This document shows positions 8,318 to 17,246 of a stretch of 21,420 bases of DNA, in pieces. The position numbers and the translations under genes were made by a program. How positions within the stretch are numbered: the stretch's first letter is position 1; the number at the start of each line of letters is the position of its first letter. A model generated the notes under the pieces. That model saw only the letters and a program-made list of their open reading frames with translations. It ran no database searches and was not told the origin of the DNA. The DNA comes from JBCCCJ01 sp039029315 (GTDB lineage Bacteria; Bacteroidota; Bacteroidia; J057). Location of the stretch: positions 1 to 21,420 of the forward strand of contig JBCCGK010000154.1 of the NCBI GenBank assembly GCA_039029315.1, read 5' to 3'.

Positions 8318-9667
8318 TCACATACGAATCCGCCAATGTTGGGGATAATAATTATTGATTCGACCCGGCACACCCTTGACCCATCCCAGCCCAAGGCTTT
8401 GGTAGCTGATCAGATGCCAGCCTTTGGGAAGAGCAAGTGGCCAGGGTTTCTTCCTGAGAAATGTGAGGGCCTCCTCCCGCTCAACCTCATGAACAGACAA
8501 GGATTCTTGCTCCAGGCCTGTGTACAGAGCGAGTGCATGTGCAGGGCGGATGTCCTTTCTCTTGACTTCTGCCAAAGCGACTCCACCATAGCGAACCCGA
8601 AGGTAGCGATAGAGTGATTCCATCTTTCGGACAGCGGGTGCAGACAGTGCCGTGAGCTGATCATTGATCTGGATCATGTGAAGCTCTTCTGGTCGCTTCA
8701 GCCAATGGGCAACTTGCTGTATGACGTCTTTATGTGGTTTGTCAAAATAGGGCTGTCCTTTTTTTCGTTTGGGCGGATGCCATGCTTTTCCTTCCTCTTT
8801 CCTCAGAACAGACATGAACAGCCCTTCCCCTTTCAGGCGATGCGGATAGAGTCCATAGCCATGGATGTTTTGATATCGAATATCCTGAACCCCCCATGCA
8901 GCAGGAAGAGACAGATCGAGAGTTGTGGCTTCCACCTGAGTCAGAAACCAGGCCAGATTTTCTTCGTTTTCTTTGGGATTATAGGTACAAGTAGAATAAA
9001 TCAAATGACCTCCTGGCTTGAGCGCTGCCCATACATCCATCAGGATTCGTCGCTGTCTGTCTACACACAATTGTACATGAGAGGGAGACCATTCCCGCAT
9101 CGCTTTTGGGTCCTTGCGGAACATGCCTTCTCCAGAACAAGGCGCATCCACCAGAATGACATCAAAAAAGCCCTCCAACAACTGAAAATCTCTTGGGTCA
9201 TTGTTGCTCACAATGGCATTGTGTCGTCCCCATTTGGCAATGTTCTCTACCAAAATGTTGGCACGACTTCGGATCACTTCATTGGCAACCAATAGACTTT
9301 CCTGACTCAGTAAGCTAAGGAGGTGGGTAGATTTTCCTCCCGGAGCTGCACACAGATCCAATACATTGAGATCGTTGTCCAATGGCAGAACCTGCTTGCA
9401 CACTTCTTCCAGAAACATCGAACTGGCCTCTTGCACATAGTAGGCACCAGCATGAAATCTGGGATCAAGGGTGAAACTGGGTCGCTTTGCCAAATAGTGA
9501 CCATGCTCCGCCCAGGGAACAGAATCGACCTCCTCGGAGCTATCTGATTTGGTAGGATTGAGGCGAATACTGGTCGGTGCTGGTTCCGAGAATGCTTCGA
9601 GAAATAAAGGATATTCGCTGTGGAAGCGCTGCTGAAAATAGACCGCCAATTCTTGTGTCAGCTTCAT
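8318..9667 (-). CDS. RsmB/RsmF-type rRNA (cytosine-C5) methyltransferase
   Basis: This 449-residue cytoplasmic enzyme belongs to the NOL1/NOP2/Sun family. It has the SAM-binding motif I LDLCAAPGGKS (about 103-113), the motif IV DAPCSGEGMFRKD with C177, and the motif VI STCTYNPKENE with the catalytic nucleophile C227. The two-cysteine arrangement is typical of RNA m5C methyltransferases. A C-terminal domain ending in GRINNYYPQHWRIRM resembles the RNA-binding/PUA-like module of RsmF, which methylates 16S rRNA. The length fits Bacteroidota RsmF-like proteins. The start at 9667 yields the usual MKLTQELAVYFQ N-terminus, about 180 bp from the divergent CHAT gene. It is probably the first gene of an operon with the GDPD lipoprotein. 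The exact target cytosine cannot be read from sequence. Confidence 0.88.
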   Translation of the reverse strand: MKLTQELAVYFQQRFHSEYPLFLEAFSEPAPTSIRLNPTKSDSSEEVDSVPWAEHGHYLAKRPSFTLDPRFHAGAYYVQEASSMFLEEVCKQVLPLDNDLNVLDLCAAPGGKSTHLLSLLSQESLLVANEVIRSRANILVENIAKWGRHNAIVSNNDPRDFQLLEGFFDVILVDAPCSGEGMFRKDPKAMREWSPSHVQLCVDRQRRILMDVWAALKPGGHLIYSTCTYNPKENEENLAWFLTQVEATTLDLSLPAAWGVQDIRYQNIHGYGLYPHRLKGEGLFMSVLRKEEGKAWHPPKRKKGQPYFDKPHKDVIQQVAHWLKRPEELHMIQINDQLTALSAPAVRKMESLYRYLRVRYGGVALAEVKRKDIRPAHALALYTGLEQESLSVHEVEREEALTFLRKKPWPLALPKGWHLISYQSLGLGWVKGVPGRINNYYPQHWRIRM

Positions 9668-9703
9668 GTGGCGAAGTTAGAAGTTTTTTATGAGTAGTAA
9701 GCG

Positions 9704-9743
9704 GGAGAAGATCTATTTCTCGGGGGGAAATAAGACTTTCTCC
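9704..9743. other. Imperfect hairpin in the rsmF-like/CHAT divergent region
   Basis: GGAGAAGATCTATTTC (9704-9719) pairs imperfectly with GAAATAAGACTTTCTCC (9727-9743) across a G-rich loop. It lies 37 bp upstream of the methyltransferase start and about 100 bp upstream of the CHAT gene. It could be a leader structure or an operator; the role is unknown. Confidence 0.35.
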
Positions 9744-9845
9744 TGAATCGGTCATTCCTGCCTCATCCATTGCGTCCAGGATGTTTGCTGAAAGAAATCC
9801 AAAAATTTCTCCTAACTTGTATCCTACATCCAAATGCTTTGCCTT

Positions 9846-12800
9846 ATGAAAATGTTGTACCTGATATGGGCACTGCTGGGCTTCTTGCTCAGTTTGAGTA
9901 GCTGTTCGCATGATATGCATCTCGATTCAGTCTCCCCCTATGATCCTTATGTCCTGATGGATTTAGGACAGATGTATGAGAAAAAAGATGTGTCAGACAG
10001 CATGATTTGGGCCTATGAGCAGGCAAGTTTGATTTTTGGTAGGCAATTTCAGACGTCCAGAGAAGATAGTGTCTTGTCCCGATTGCTGAGAGCCCAAGGC
10101 AAATTGAGTTCTATCTATCAAAAACAATCAGCCTATAAATTGGCAGATTCCGTCCTGAAACAATCTATCGAACTAGGCCGAACACAATTCGGGGAGACAG
10201 GATATCAGATGGCTTTCTCCTACAAAAAACTGGGAGAATTGAGGATGATGGAACAAGCATTTCCAAAGGCAGATTCCTTGCTATTGCTTGCTACGAACTT
10301 GTATCGTATGGGGCCAGATTCATTTTCTGTTGAGCACGCCAAATGCCTGCAAAGTCAAGCCATGTCTTTGGGGAATCAATTTCGGCCGACGGAAGCCTTT
10401 CCATTGATTCGGTCTGCAGTTGACATCATGCGCCTTCATGAGGACAAGGAGACGGAAGCCTTTATTTTTAAAATGTATGGCTACACTTTTTTCCAACTAA
10501 GAAATTACGATTCAGCCTTGATCTATTTGGAAAAATCTCACAAAATCTTTGAAGATCAATATGGTCCCAGGCATACGTATGTGTCGAATGTCAACGAGAT
10601 GTTGGGAGTTGTCTATGTCAATATCGGGAGATTACGGAAGGCTGACACCCTTTTACTAGGCGTATTGGACTTTCGCAAATCTTCGAAAGATTTTGGACCA
10701 GAACATCCCTTGACATCCAATGTATATGATCAACTGGGATGGAATTATTATCAGATGGAGGCCTATGAAAAAGCGCTTCCTTATCTCAAGGAATATGTCA
10801 GGATCACGCTACGGAATGAAGGGGATTCAGCCAGAAACCTTCATCACTGCTATAATCATCTTGCGGCTCTTTATTCCAGAATGGGTGATCCAAGCAAGGC
10901 TCATCAGTATTTTTCCAAATCTGTCCGAAATGCACTGATACATCATAATTCTGATGCTCTGCCTTTGTTTAGCTTGTATTACAATTATGGTGTTTTTTTA
11001 TTAATTCATCTACAGGATTATGCCCTCGCGGAGACATATTTGAAGCGTAGTCTTGCCATTTTGGAGGCCAATGAAGAGGTACATGTCCTGGCCTATGTAG
11101 ATCCCTATCTCAATCTCGGAGGTGCGATCAAAGGTCAGGCAAGATTCGAAGAAGCATTGGCCGTTCAACAGAAGGCGATTTCTATTGCGCTCCCATTTCG
11201 AGAACAATATCCTCGATATTTGGCACAAAGCTACCTGCATATTGCAGAGACCTATATTCGCACGCAAAAATTAGATTCTTCAGCCTATTATTTTCGGCAG
11301 GCTGAACGATGGTTTTCCAAAAATGGCAAAAAGTCTACCCTCTCAGCTCTTTGGAATAACTTTGCCTGGTTGCTACAAGAACAGAAACAATTCTCTGAAG
11401 CAGAAGCATATATGAGGCTGGTTCAGACATACAAACAGACTACCGTTGGTACCAACCATCCACAATATGCCCGCGTCTATAACCGATTGGCTGAAATCGC
11501 CTTGGCAAAAGGAGATCGGGAACTGGCTATTCGCAGAACGGATTCAGCCTTGTCCATTCTGATGAATATCCCAAACTCCCTGGCAAATATTGAAGTCCCA
11601 ACCGAAAAGAGTCGCTCTTATTTGATCAACATTCGATCTGGCTTGTTATCTGTCGCGGAATTTGATCAGACCTATCAGGCACTCCTTCAATCGATTGACC
11701 TGATTCAGTCCAGTTTTCATCATGGAACATCCAAAGAACAGTTCCAGCGTCAAAATGTATCTACTTATGAAAGCATCATTGAGTTTCTGGTTTCTCGCTA
11801 CGAACAGGATCAGGATATAGATTGGGTAAACAAATCTTTCACCATTTCAGAAAAAGCGACGGCCTTTTCTCTCAGACAACAGCTCAAACAATTGGATTTG
11901 TCCCGGTTTTCAGATCTGAATCCTGATGTTCTGGAACTAGAAGCGGCTTTGCAAGATTCTATCGGAGCACTGAATGCCGCTTATTTTGCCAATCGGGATA
12001 CAGTCAGACAAGCTCAACTCGAACCTCAAATCTTCAGTTGCCGCAGGAGACTAGATTCCTTGCTGCATCATATTCACGAGAAGTATCCCTCCTATTATCA
12101 AGCGAAATATAGCCCTACAGTATCTAGTCTTGCTGATGTTCAGGCTATTCTCCCAGAGCAATCAGGCTTGCTCTCTTATTTTCTGGGTGGGCAGCATAGC
12201 TACGCCTGGTATATCGATGCTGATAGGATTGATGTTCAACGATTGGCACATCCTGATTCCATTCGTCAATGGATTCGGACTTATCAGACTCACACGCTGT
12301 CCACAGTTGAAGGAGAATTGTCAGATCCGCTCAGACGAATCTCTCATCGCCTGTATCAGGAATTGCTTGCTCCCCTAGCTGACCTGGCTCCAAGATTGAT
12401 TCTGGTTCCCGGAGGGGAACTCAGTTCAGTAGCATTCGAGAGTTTGCTGACTACCGATCAAGGGAGAACAGACATATTTGATCAACCATTTTTGTTGCAT
12501 CGACATGCCATTACTTATAGCTACTCTGCCAGTATTTTTGATCTTCTGAAACAGAAAACAGATTTTGCAAGACAAGGAGCATTGATCATGGCACCAGTGT
12601 TTCGTGCATCATCCCGCATGCTTCCTCTTACTCCTCTCCCTCTCTCTGCCGAGGAAGCCGCAGGGATTCACCAACAGATTCAAGGGAAATTGCTGTTAGA
12701 TCAGCAAGCCACAAAAGCTACTTTTCTCCGAAACTATGCCAACAAATCTATCATCCACCTCTCCACGCATGGGAAGATGGACCCTTCTGAAGTTCGACGG

Positions 12801-13208
12801 AGTAGCATTTATTTCGCAGAGGACTCTTTGACTTTATCCGATATTTATGGCCTGGATATGAAGGCCCAATTGTTGGTATTAAGTGCGTGTGAGACAGCCA
12901 AGGGAATCTATCAGACCGGGGAAGGGATCATCAGTCTGGCTCAGGCCAGTATGTCTGCTGGCGCCCAAAGCATGATCACGAGTCTGAATATCATTCCTGA
13001 TGGGGCAAGCAAGGACTTGATGTTGGCCTTCTATCGAGAGCTGGAAAAGGGAAGTCCCAAGGATGTCGCCTTGCAACAAGCCAAACGCCTCTACCTACAG
13101 GAAAGTAATCCTGCCTGGACAAGTCCACGCTATTGGGCCCCGATGATTCTCATTGGGGACAATCGCCCCCTTCAAGTCTCAGAATCCTGGCTGGATTTCC
13201 TGAAGTAG
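9846..13208 (+). CDS. TPR-CHAT lipoprotein, putative caspase-like protease
   Basis: This protein has 1120 residues from the ATG at 9846. That start gives a lipoprotein signal peptide ending LSLSSC; an upstream in-frame ATG at 9834 adds only four residues. Residues about 30-600 consist of tandem TPR-like helical pairs (for example AFSYKKLGELRMMEQAFPKA, VYDQLGWNYYQMEAYEKALP). A coiled-coil-like helical linker follows. The C-terminal part (about 800-1110) is a CHAT domain with the catalytic histidine in LSTHG (H975) and the cysteine in LSACET (C1015), ending SPRYWAPMILIGD. CHAT is a caspase/separase-clan peptidase fold; in type III CRISPR systems and in gasdermin operons such domains cut partner proteins. 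Here the lipobox implies a periplasmic or outer-membrane location. The gene stands alone, divergent from rsmF-like. The intact His/Cys dyad suggests activity; the substrate is unknown. Confidence 0.9.
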   Translation: MKMLYLIWALLGFLLSLSSCSHDMHLDSVSPYDPYVLMDLGQMYEKKDVSDSMIWAYEQASLIFGRQFQTSREDSVLSRLLRAQGKLSSIYQKQSAYKLADSVLKQSIELGRTQFGETGYQMAFSYKKLGELRMMEQAFPKADSLLLLATNLYRMGPDSFSVEHAKCLQSQAMSLGNQFRPTEAFPLIRSAVDIMRLHEDKETEAFIFKMYGYTFFQLRNYDSALIYLEKSHKIFEDQYGPRHTYVSNVNEMLGVVYVNIGRLRKADTLLLGVLDFRKSSKDFGPEHPLTSNVYDQLGWNYYQMEAYEKALPYLKEYVRITLRNEGDSARNLHHCYNHLAALYSRMGDPSKAHQYFSKSVRNALIHHNSDALPLFSLYYNYGVFLLIHLQDYALAETYLKRSLAILEANEEVHVLAYVDPYLNLGGAIKGQARFEEALAVQQKAISIALPFREQYPRYLAQSYLHIAETYIRTQKLDSSAYYFRQAERWFSKNGKKSTLSALWNNFAWLLQEQKQFSEAEAYMRLVQTYKQTTVGTNHPQYARVYNRLAEIALAKGDRELAIRRTDSALSILMNIPNSLANIEVPTEKSRSYLINIRSGLLSVAEFDQTYQALLQSIDLIQSSFHHGTSKEQFQRQNVSTYESIIEFLVSRYEQDQDIDWVNKSFTISEKATAFSLRQQLKQLDLSRFSDLNPDVLELEAALQDSIGALNAAYFANRDTVRQAQLEPQIFSCRRRLDSLLHHIHEKYPSYYQAKYSPTVSSLADVQAILPEQSGLLSYFLGGQHSYAWYIDADRIDVQRLAHPDSIRQWIRTYQTHTLSTVEGELSDPLRRISHRLYQELLAPLADLAPRLILVPGGELSSVAFESLLTTDQGRTDIFDQPFLLHRHAITYSYSASIFDLLKQKTDFARQGALIMAPVFRASSRMLPLTPLPLSAEEAAGIHQQIQGKLLLDQQATKATFLRNYANKSIIHLSTHGKMDPSEVRRSSIYFAEDSLTLSDIYGLDMKAQLLVLSACETAKGIYQTGEGIISLAQASMSAGAQSMITSLNIIPDGASKDLMLAFYRELEKGSPKDVALQQAKRLYLQESNPAWTSPRYWAPMILIGDNRPLQVSESWLDFLK

Positions 13209-13218
13209 TTGTTCTATT

Positions 13219-13254
13219 GGGGGAAAAATCAGAAGGGCAAAAAAAAAATCCCCC
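13219..13254 (+). terminator. Weak terminator candidate after the CHAT gene
   Basis: GGGGGA (13219-13224) can pair with TCCCCC (13249-13254), and AGAAGGG inside the loop can alternatively pair with the CCCTCTTCT just after. TTTTTT follows 13 bp later. The fold is ambiguous. Confidence 0.35.
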
Positions 13255-13340
13255 TCTTCTTGACTTTTTTGCACAAAAGAAGGTCTCGGTACACATACGC
13301 TGACAATTTCGTCAGTCTCTAACAGATAACTCTCAAACAT

Positions 13341-15842
13341 ATGAACAGGACAAGCTACTTTTTTGCTGTGTCGATCAACCTATGGTTGTGGACCGCTTCT
13401 TTCCTTTCTGCACAAACTGTGTATCAGTTTGAATCGATTACAGATGTCAAAATCAATGGTATCTGGACTGTCAATGGCTATGGTGATGGATTTCTTGGAT
13501 CGGATTTTGATTTCGTGGACCTTGATCACGATGGTGATATGGATCTGGTCACCGGAACGAATGATGGGCGCTTGCATTTCTACCGCAATGATTGTCGCCC
13601 GGATACGATTCAGTGGACTTTGGTGCCTGATTTTTGGGGAGACATACACGTTCCTTTTGGCGCCGCCTCTCCCTCCTTTGCAGATGTCAACGGAGATGGA
13701 CTTGAGGACCTGTTCATTGGAAATGGCACAGATGGAGGAAAAGGAGGCCACATTGCTTTCTATCTTCACGTGGGGACGGCAGATAGTGCTGATTGGATGT
13801 TGGTAAGCAATAGGCTGGTCGGTATTGACATGCATGACCGGAGTACTGTTGAGTTGGTAGATGTCGATCAGGATGGAGACAAAGATATTCTTGCTGGCGG
13901 AGGATTGGGAGGATATGCCTTCCATGAGAACATCGGAAGCGCAACACATCCTGTTTGGGACAGTGCAAACACTGCGACTGCCACTATCATTGGAGGCTTC
14001 CGAACCGCTCATGAGGTTGTGGATTTTGATCAGGATGGGCTCCTCGATTTGTTTGTTACGGAAGCCTATGGCAATCTCCAACACTATGAAGATGCTCATC
14101 CACATCCTGACACCACAGATTGGCAATTGCAAACTCTCTCCTTCCTGCCTTGGGATGCCTGCAAACTTCAGAATGGATGTCTGGTCAGAGCCAGAATGAT
14201 TGATATAGACAACGATCAGGATCTGGATGTATTTATCACAGGCACAGGCTTCCAGTTTTTTCGCAATGATGGCACCGCACAGGCACCTCAGTGGACCTTC
14301 GAACTCCCAAATTACCCTGTAATCGGAGACTATCGATCTATTGCTGACCTGGTGGACCTGGATGGAGATCACAAAGAGGACCTCTTACATCTGTCCTACA
14401 ATGGGCTTGCATATTATAAAAATACCGGAAGCATACAGCAAGCTGCCTGGCAATTTGTCCCTGATACCTTCACCTCTATAGTTGTTCCAAGAATGACGGA
14501 AGGAACATTTTGGGATTGGGACGGAGATCACGACCTGGATATGATTGTTGGGACCAGAGAAGGACACATCCAACTATTCAACAATCAGGGAGATTCACTC
14601 CTGCCTCACTTTGTCCCCCAATCAGACCCTTTCTTTGATCTGTTTGATCATGGAAGCAGTGTATTTCCTCTCCTGATAGATTTATTTGAAGATGATACGC
14701 TTGATCTTGTGATTTCCTCCCACTCTCTAATGTATCATTTCATTGATCGGGGAACTGGCCCCCACCCATCCTGGGAACTCGTAACTACTCAGCTTCTGCC
14801 TTTGCCTCCATCCAGTAATTCATATGGAAGGGCTGGATTTATAGATTTCGACATGGATGGAGATCAAGATGTCTTCCTGAATGGAGGTCTCTACCGCAAT
14901 CATGGCACAGATGCTGCCCCAAACTGGATATTTGAGGAAGTTGAGATTGGGTATGATGGACTTCCGACTCACTCCATTCTCTACCCACATGACTTCCTCC
15001 CCAACTGTGGCATCGAGTCCATGATTAATGTAAACGGTAATTTTCGTTTGTTTACCTACAAAGGCGTTCAACCTGAGATCCTGAATTTTTTTCCTTCTTA
15101 TCTCTGTAGCAATACAGTTACTCATACGTTTGATGTATTCCCAACAGGCGGATACTGGAGTGGAGATGTAGATTCTTCTGGTGTATTCCAGACGAGTCAA
15201 GGGGTTGGGGTGTATACGGTGTACTATCATTATCCAGATCCCCTGGGGTGCAAAACGCTCTCGGATTCGATTTCATTCTTCGTTCGCCAAGGCCCTGAAT
15301 TGGTCGATTTTCTCGTCAATGGCAGCTTGATCGGGGATACCTTATGTCTCCGCAAGGAGGACTCAACACAGGTGTTAGTACCCTCGCCGGCAGCTAGCGG
15401 AAGTTGGGGGGGAGTTGCCAATTGGCAAGGGGCAATTGAGCCGGCTAGTCTGGATTCTGGCCTCCATTGGGCGACCTTTCGAAGATATCTCAATGGCTGT
15501 GAACAGATTGACTCGATTCCGGTCAAGTTTTGCCTACCAACTTCTCTTGATGAAGGCAAGGAACGATTCCCTCATGTCCGTACCTTTCCCAATCCCTTTT
15601 CCAATGAGCTCTATATCGAATTCTCACTCAGTGAGCCTGCTCCCGTCCAAATAGAGATCGTCACCCTCATGGGGCAAAGAGTAAGAAGTCTTATGGAGGA
15701 TGAATTGAGTCAAGGTGAACAGCTGGTGAGTTGGGATGGCCGAGATGACTCAGGACATTCCCTCCCTTCTGCTCTGTATCATTTGATCATTCGCTCTTCC
15801 GGTTTTGTGCATGTCAAAAAAATACATCTTTTTCGAGAATAG
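13341..15842 (+). CDS. Secreted FG-GAP/VCBS repeat protein with T9SS sorting domain
   Basis: This 833-residue protein has a signal peptide ending around FLSAQ (cleavage near residue 24). At least nine FG-GAP/VCBS-type repeat units follow, each marked by an acidic calcium-loop-like motif: DLDHDGDMD, DVNGDGLED, DVDQDGDKD, DFDQDGLLD, DIDNDQDLD, DLDGDHKED, DWDGDHDLD, DLFEDDTLD and DFDMDGDQD. These units form a beta-propeller of the integrin-alpha type. A middle beta-rich region (about 560-740) contains cysteines. The last 80 residues (from FPNPFSNELYIEFSL to VHVKKIHLFRE) form a type A T9SS C-terminal domain, which directs passage through the type IX secretion pore and usually surface attachment. 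It is probably an adhesin or a scaffold binding extracellular material. It is transcribed alone, with a strong terminator downstream. The ligand is unknown. Confidence 0.9.
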   Translation: MNRTSYFFAVSINLWLWTASFLSAQTVYQFESITDVKINGIWTVNGYGDGFLGSDFDFVDLDHDGDMDLVTGTNDGRLHFYRNDCRPDTIQWTLVPDFWGDIHVPFGAASPSFADVNGDGLEDLFIGNGTDGGKGGHIAFYLHVGTADSADWMLVSNRLVGIDMHDRSTVELVDVDQDGDKDILAGGGLGGYAFHENIGSATHPVWDSANTATATIIGGFRTAHEVVDFDQDGLLDLFVTEAYGNLQHYEDAHPHPDTTDWQLQTLSFLPWDACKLQNGCLVRARMIDIDNDQDLDVFITGTGFQFFRNDGTAQAPQWTFELPNYPVIGDYRSIADLVDLDGDHKEDLLHLSYNGLAYYKNTGSIQQAAWQFVPDTFTSIVVPRMTEGTFWDWDGDHDLDMIVGTREGHIQLFNNQGDSLLPHFVPQSDPFFDLFDHGSSVFPLLIDLFEDDTLDLVISSHSLMYHFIDRGTGPHPSWELVTTQLLPLPPSSNSYGRAGFIDFDMDGDQDVFLNGGLYRNHGTDAAPNWIFEEVEIGYDGLPTHSILYPHDFLPNCGIESMINVNGNFRLFTYKGVQPEILNFFPSYLCSNTVTHTFDVFPTGGYWSGDVDSSGVFQTSQGVGVYTVYYHYPDPLGCKTLSDSISFFVRQGPELVDFLVNGSLIGDTLCLRKEDSTQVLVPSPAASGSWGGVANWQGAIEPASLDSGLHWATFRRYLNGCEQIDSIPVKFCLPTSLDEGKERFPHVRTFPNPFSNELYIEFSLSEPAPVQIEIVTLMGQRVRSLMEDELSQGEQLVSWDGRDDSGHSLPSALYHLIIRSSGFVHVKKIHLFRE

Positions 15843-15950
15843 GAGATTGCGCCCCATATTGGTAGCAGATGTTCTTCCAACAGCCATACAGGAATAGATC
15901 TCTGTATTTGGCCTCAAGAACAATCTGACTGCTATTCAGGCTATTTGCAC

Positions 15951-16005
15951 ACTCAGGAAACATTCTATTACCCCTCTCTTTGGTGAATGTTTCCTGAGTA
16001 TTTTT
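15951..16005 (+). terminator. Rho-independent terminator after the FG-GAP gene
   Basis: A perfect 15-bp inverted repeat ACTCAGGAAACATTC (15951-15965) / GAATGTTTCCTGAGT (15985-15999) with a 19-nt loop is followed directly by ATTTTT. It ends the plus-strand transcript from 13341 and separates it from prfB. Nothing else was recognised between 15843 and 16088. Confidence 0.8.
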
Positions 16006-16088
16006 CGGATCAAGTCTGTATTCTCCTTGTTTTCCCCTGCCATCCTCCTATCTTTGTCCCATTATTCACTATCCCCAATCACCATCCT

Positions 16089-17172
16089 ATGACACAGGAT
16101 CAAATACGAGGCCTTCAAGAGCGTGCACATGCGCTGAAGGGCTATCTTTGACATTGCTCAGAAGCTAGCAACCATCGAAGAAAAAGAAGCCATCACGCTT
16201 CAGCCTGACTTTTGGGACCACCCGGAAGAGGCACAAAAAATACTCCGCGAAATCTCCGCCATCAAACTGTGGACCGAAGCCTACAAAAAGGTCGAATCAG
16301 CCGCAAGTGAAGTAGAAATTCTCTTTGATTTTTTCAAAGAAGGAGAAGGGGAGGAATCTGAGGTAGAAGAAGCCTATCAATCTGCCACCAAACTCCTGGA
16401 AGATCTGGAATTTCAAAAAATGCTCGACAAAGAGGAAGATCGTCTCGATTGCACACTTGAAATCAATTCCGGGGCAGGAGGAACAGAAAGTCAGGATTGG
16501 GTAGAAATGCTCAAACGTATGTATGTGATGTATGCGGAGAAGAACGGATTTTCCTGGAAATTGCTGGATGAAGTTGTAGGAGATACCGCTGGACTCAAGA
16601 GTACAGAACTGGAGATTTCCGGCAACTTTGCCTACGGTTTTTTGAAAGGAGAAAAGGGCGTCCATAGAATGGTTCGCATCAGTCCATTCAATGCCCAAGG
16701 CAAGCGACAAACCACTTTTGCCTCTGTAGATGTCCGGCCATTGATCGATGATACCATCGAGATTGAGATCAATTCCAAGGACATAGAACTCACCACTACG
16801 CATTCCAGCGGGAAAGGTGGGCAGAATGTCAACAAAGTAGAGACCGCAGTCCGTTTGAAGCATATTCCCTCTGGCATTGTCATCTTTTCGCAGACAGAAC
16901 GGAGCCAATTGCGAAACAAGGAGAAGGCCATGCAATTGCTCAAAAGCAAGCTATATGATCTTGAAATCCAACGACGCAATCAAGCACAAAGTGATGCTGA
17001 GTCAGAAAAGCAAGCCATCGAATGGGGGTCGCAGATCCGAAACTATGTCTTCCATCCATACAAGCAGGTCAAAGACCTGCGAACAGAACTCAAGACCAGC
17101 AATGTACAGGCTGTGATGGATGGTGAGCTGACAGAGTTTATCAAAACCTTTTTAATGCAAAAGGAGAGCTAA
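16089..17172 (+). CDS. prfB: Peptide chain release factor 2, programmed +1 frameshift
   Basis: RF2 recognises UGA and UAA and triggers peptide release in the ribosome. The short first frame starts at ATG 16089 (MTQDQIRGLQERAHALKGYL) and stops at an in-frame TGA (16149-16151). The site is AAGGGC TAT CTT TGA C, almost identical to the E. coli prfB slip site, with a purine-rich Shine-Dalgarno-like stretch just before. A +1 slip on CTT continues as DIAQKLATIEEKEAI and gives a 360-residue product, the normal RF2 length. The anticodon-like SPF tripeptide (198-200) identifies RF2 rather than RF1. The GGQ catalytic motif (243-245, SGKGGQNVNKVET) is intact. Expression is autoregulated: low RF2 slows UGA termination and promotes the shift. 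An annotation starting at 16420 would lose the N-terminal domain. This is a conserved mechanism and not a broken gene. Confidence 0.96.
16140..16152 (+). promoter_or_regulatory. prfB: RF2 +1 recoding site
   Basis: The heptamer CTTTGAC (16146-16152) contains the slippery CTT codon followed by the poorly terminating TGA-C context. The Shine-Dalgarno-like AAGGGC stretch (16137-16142) lies at the spacing used in enteric prfB. Slippage moves peptidyl-tRNA-Leu from CTT to TTT. Confidence 0.92.
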
Positions 17173-17200
17173 CCTATTGAATGCAATAGCAACTCTCCTT
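17161..17200. terminator. Stem-loop overlapping the prfB stop codon
   Basis: AAGGAGAG (17161-17168) pairs with CTCTCCTT (17193-17200), and an inner CTATTG (17174-17179) pairs with CAATAG (17184-17189). It sits between the convergent ends of prfB and the minus-strand operon. No T run follows on either strand, so efficiency as an intrinsic terminator is uncertain. Confidence 0.55.
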
Positions 17201-17246
17201 GCAGTGGTTAGGATGACGTAAGTAGGTCGTCGAAGGGCTGAATAAA

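Noticed and set aside
13380..14372. 330-codon minus-strand ORF
   Set aside because: It is antisense to the FG-GAP gene; its isoleucine-rich pattern mirrors the repeated Asp/Gly codons of the calcium-loop motifs.
16420..17172. RF2 as a truncated gene or pseudogene
   Set aside because: The upstream frame and the CTTTGAC slip site restore a normal-length RF2.
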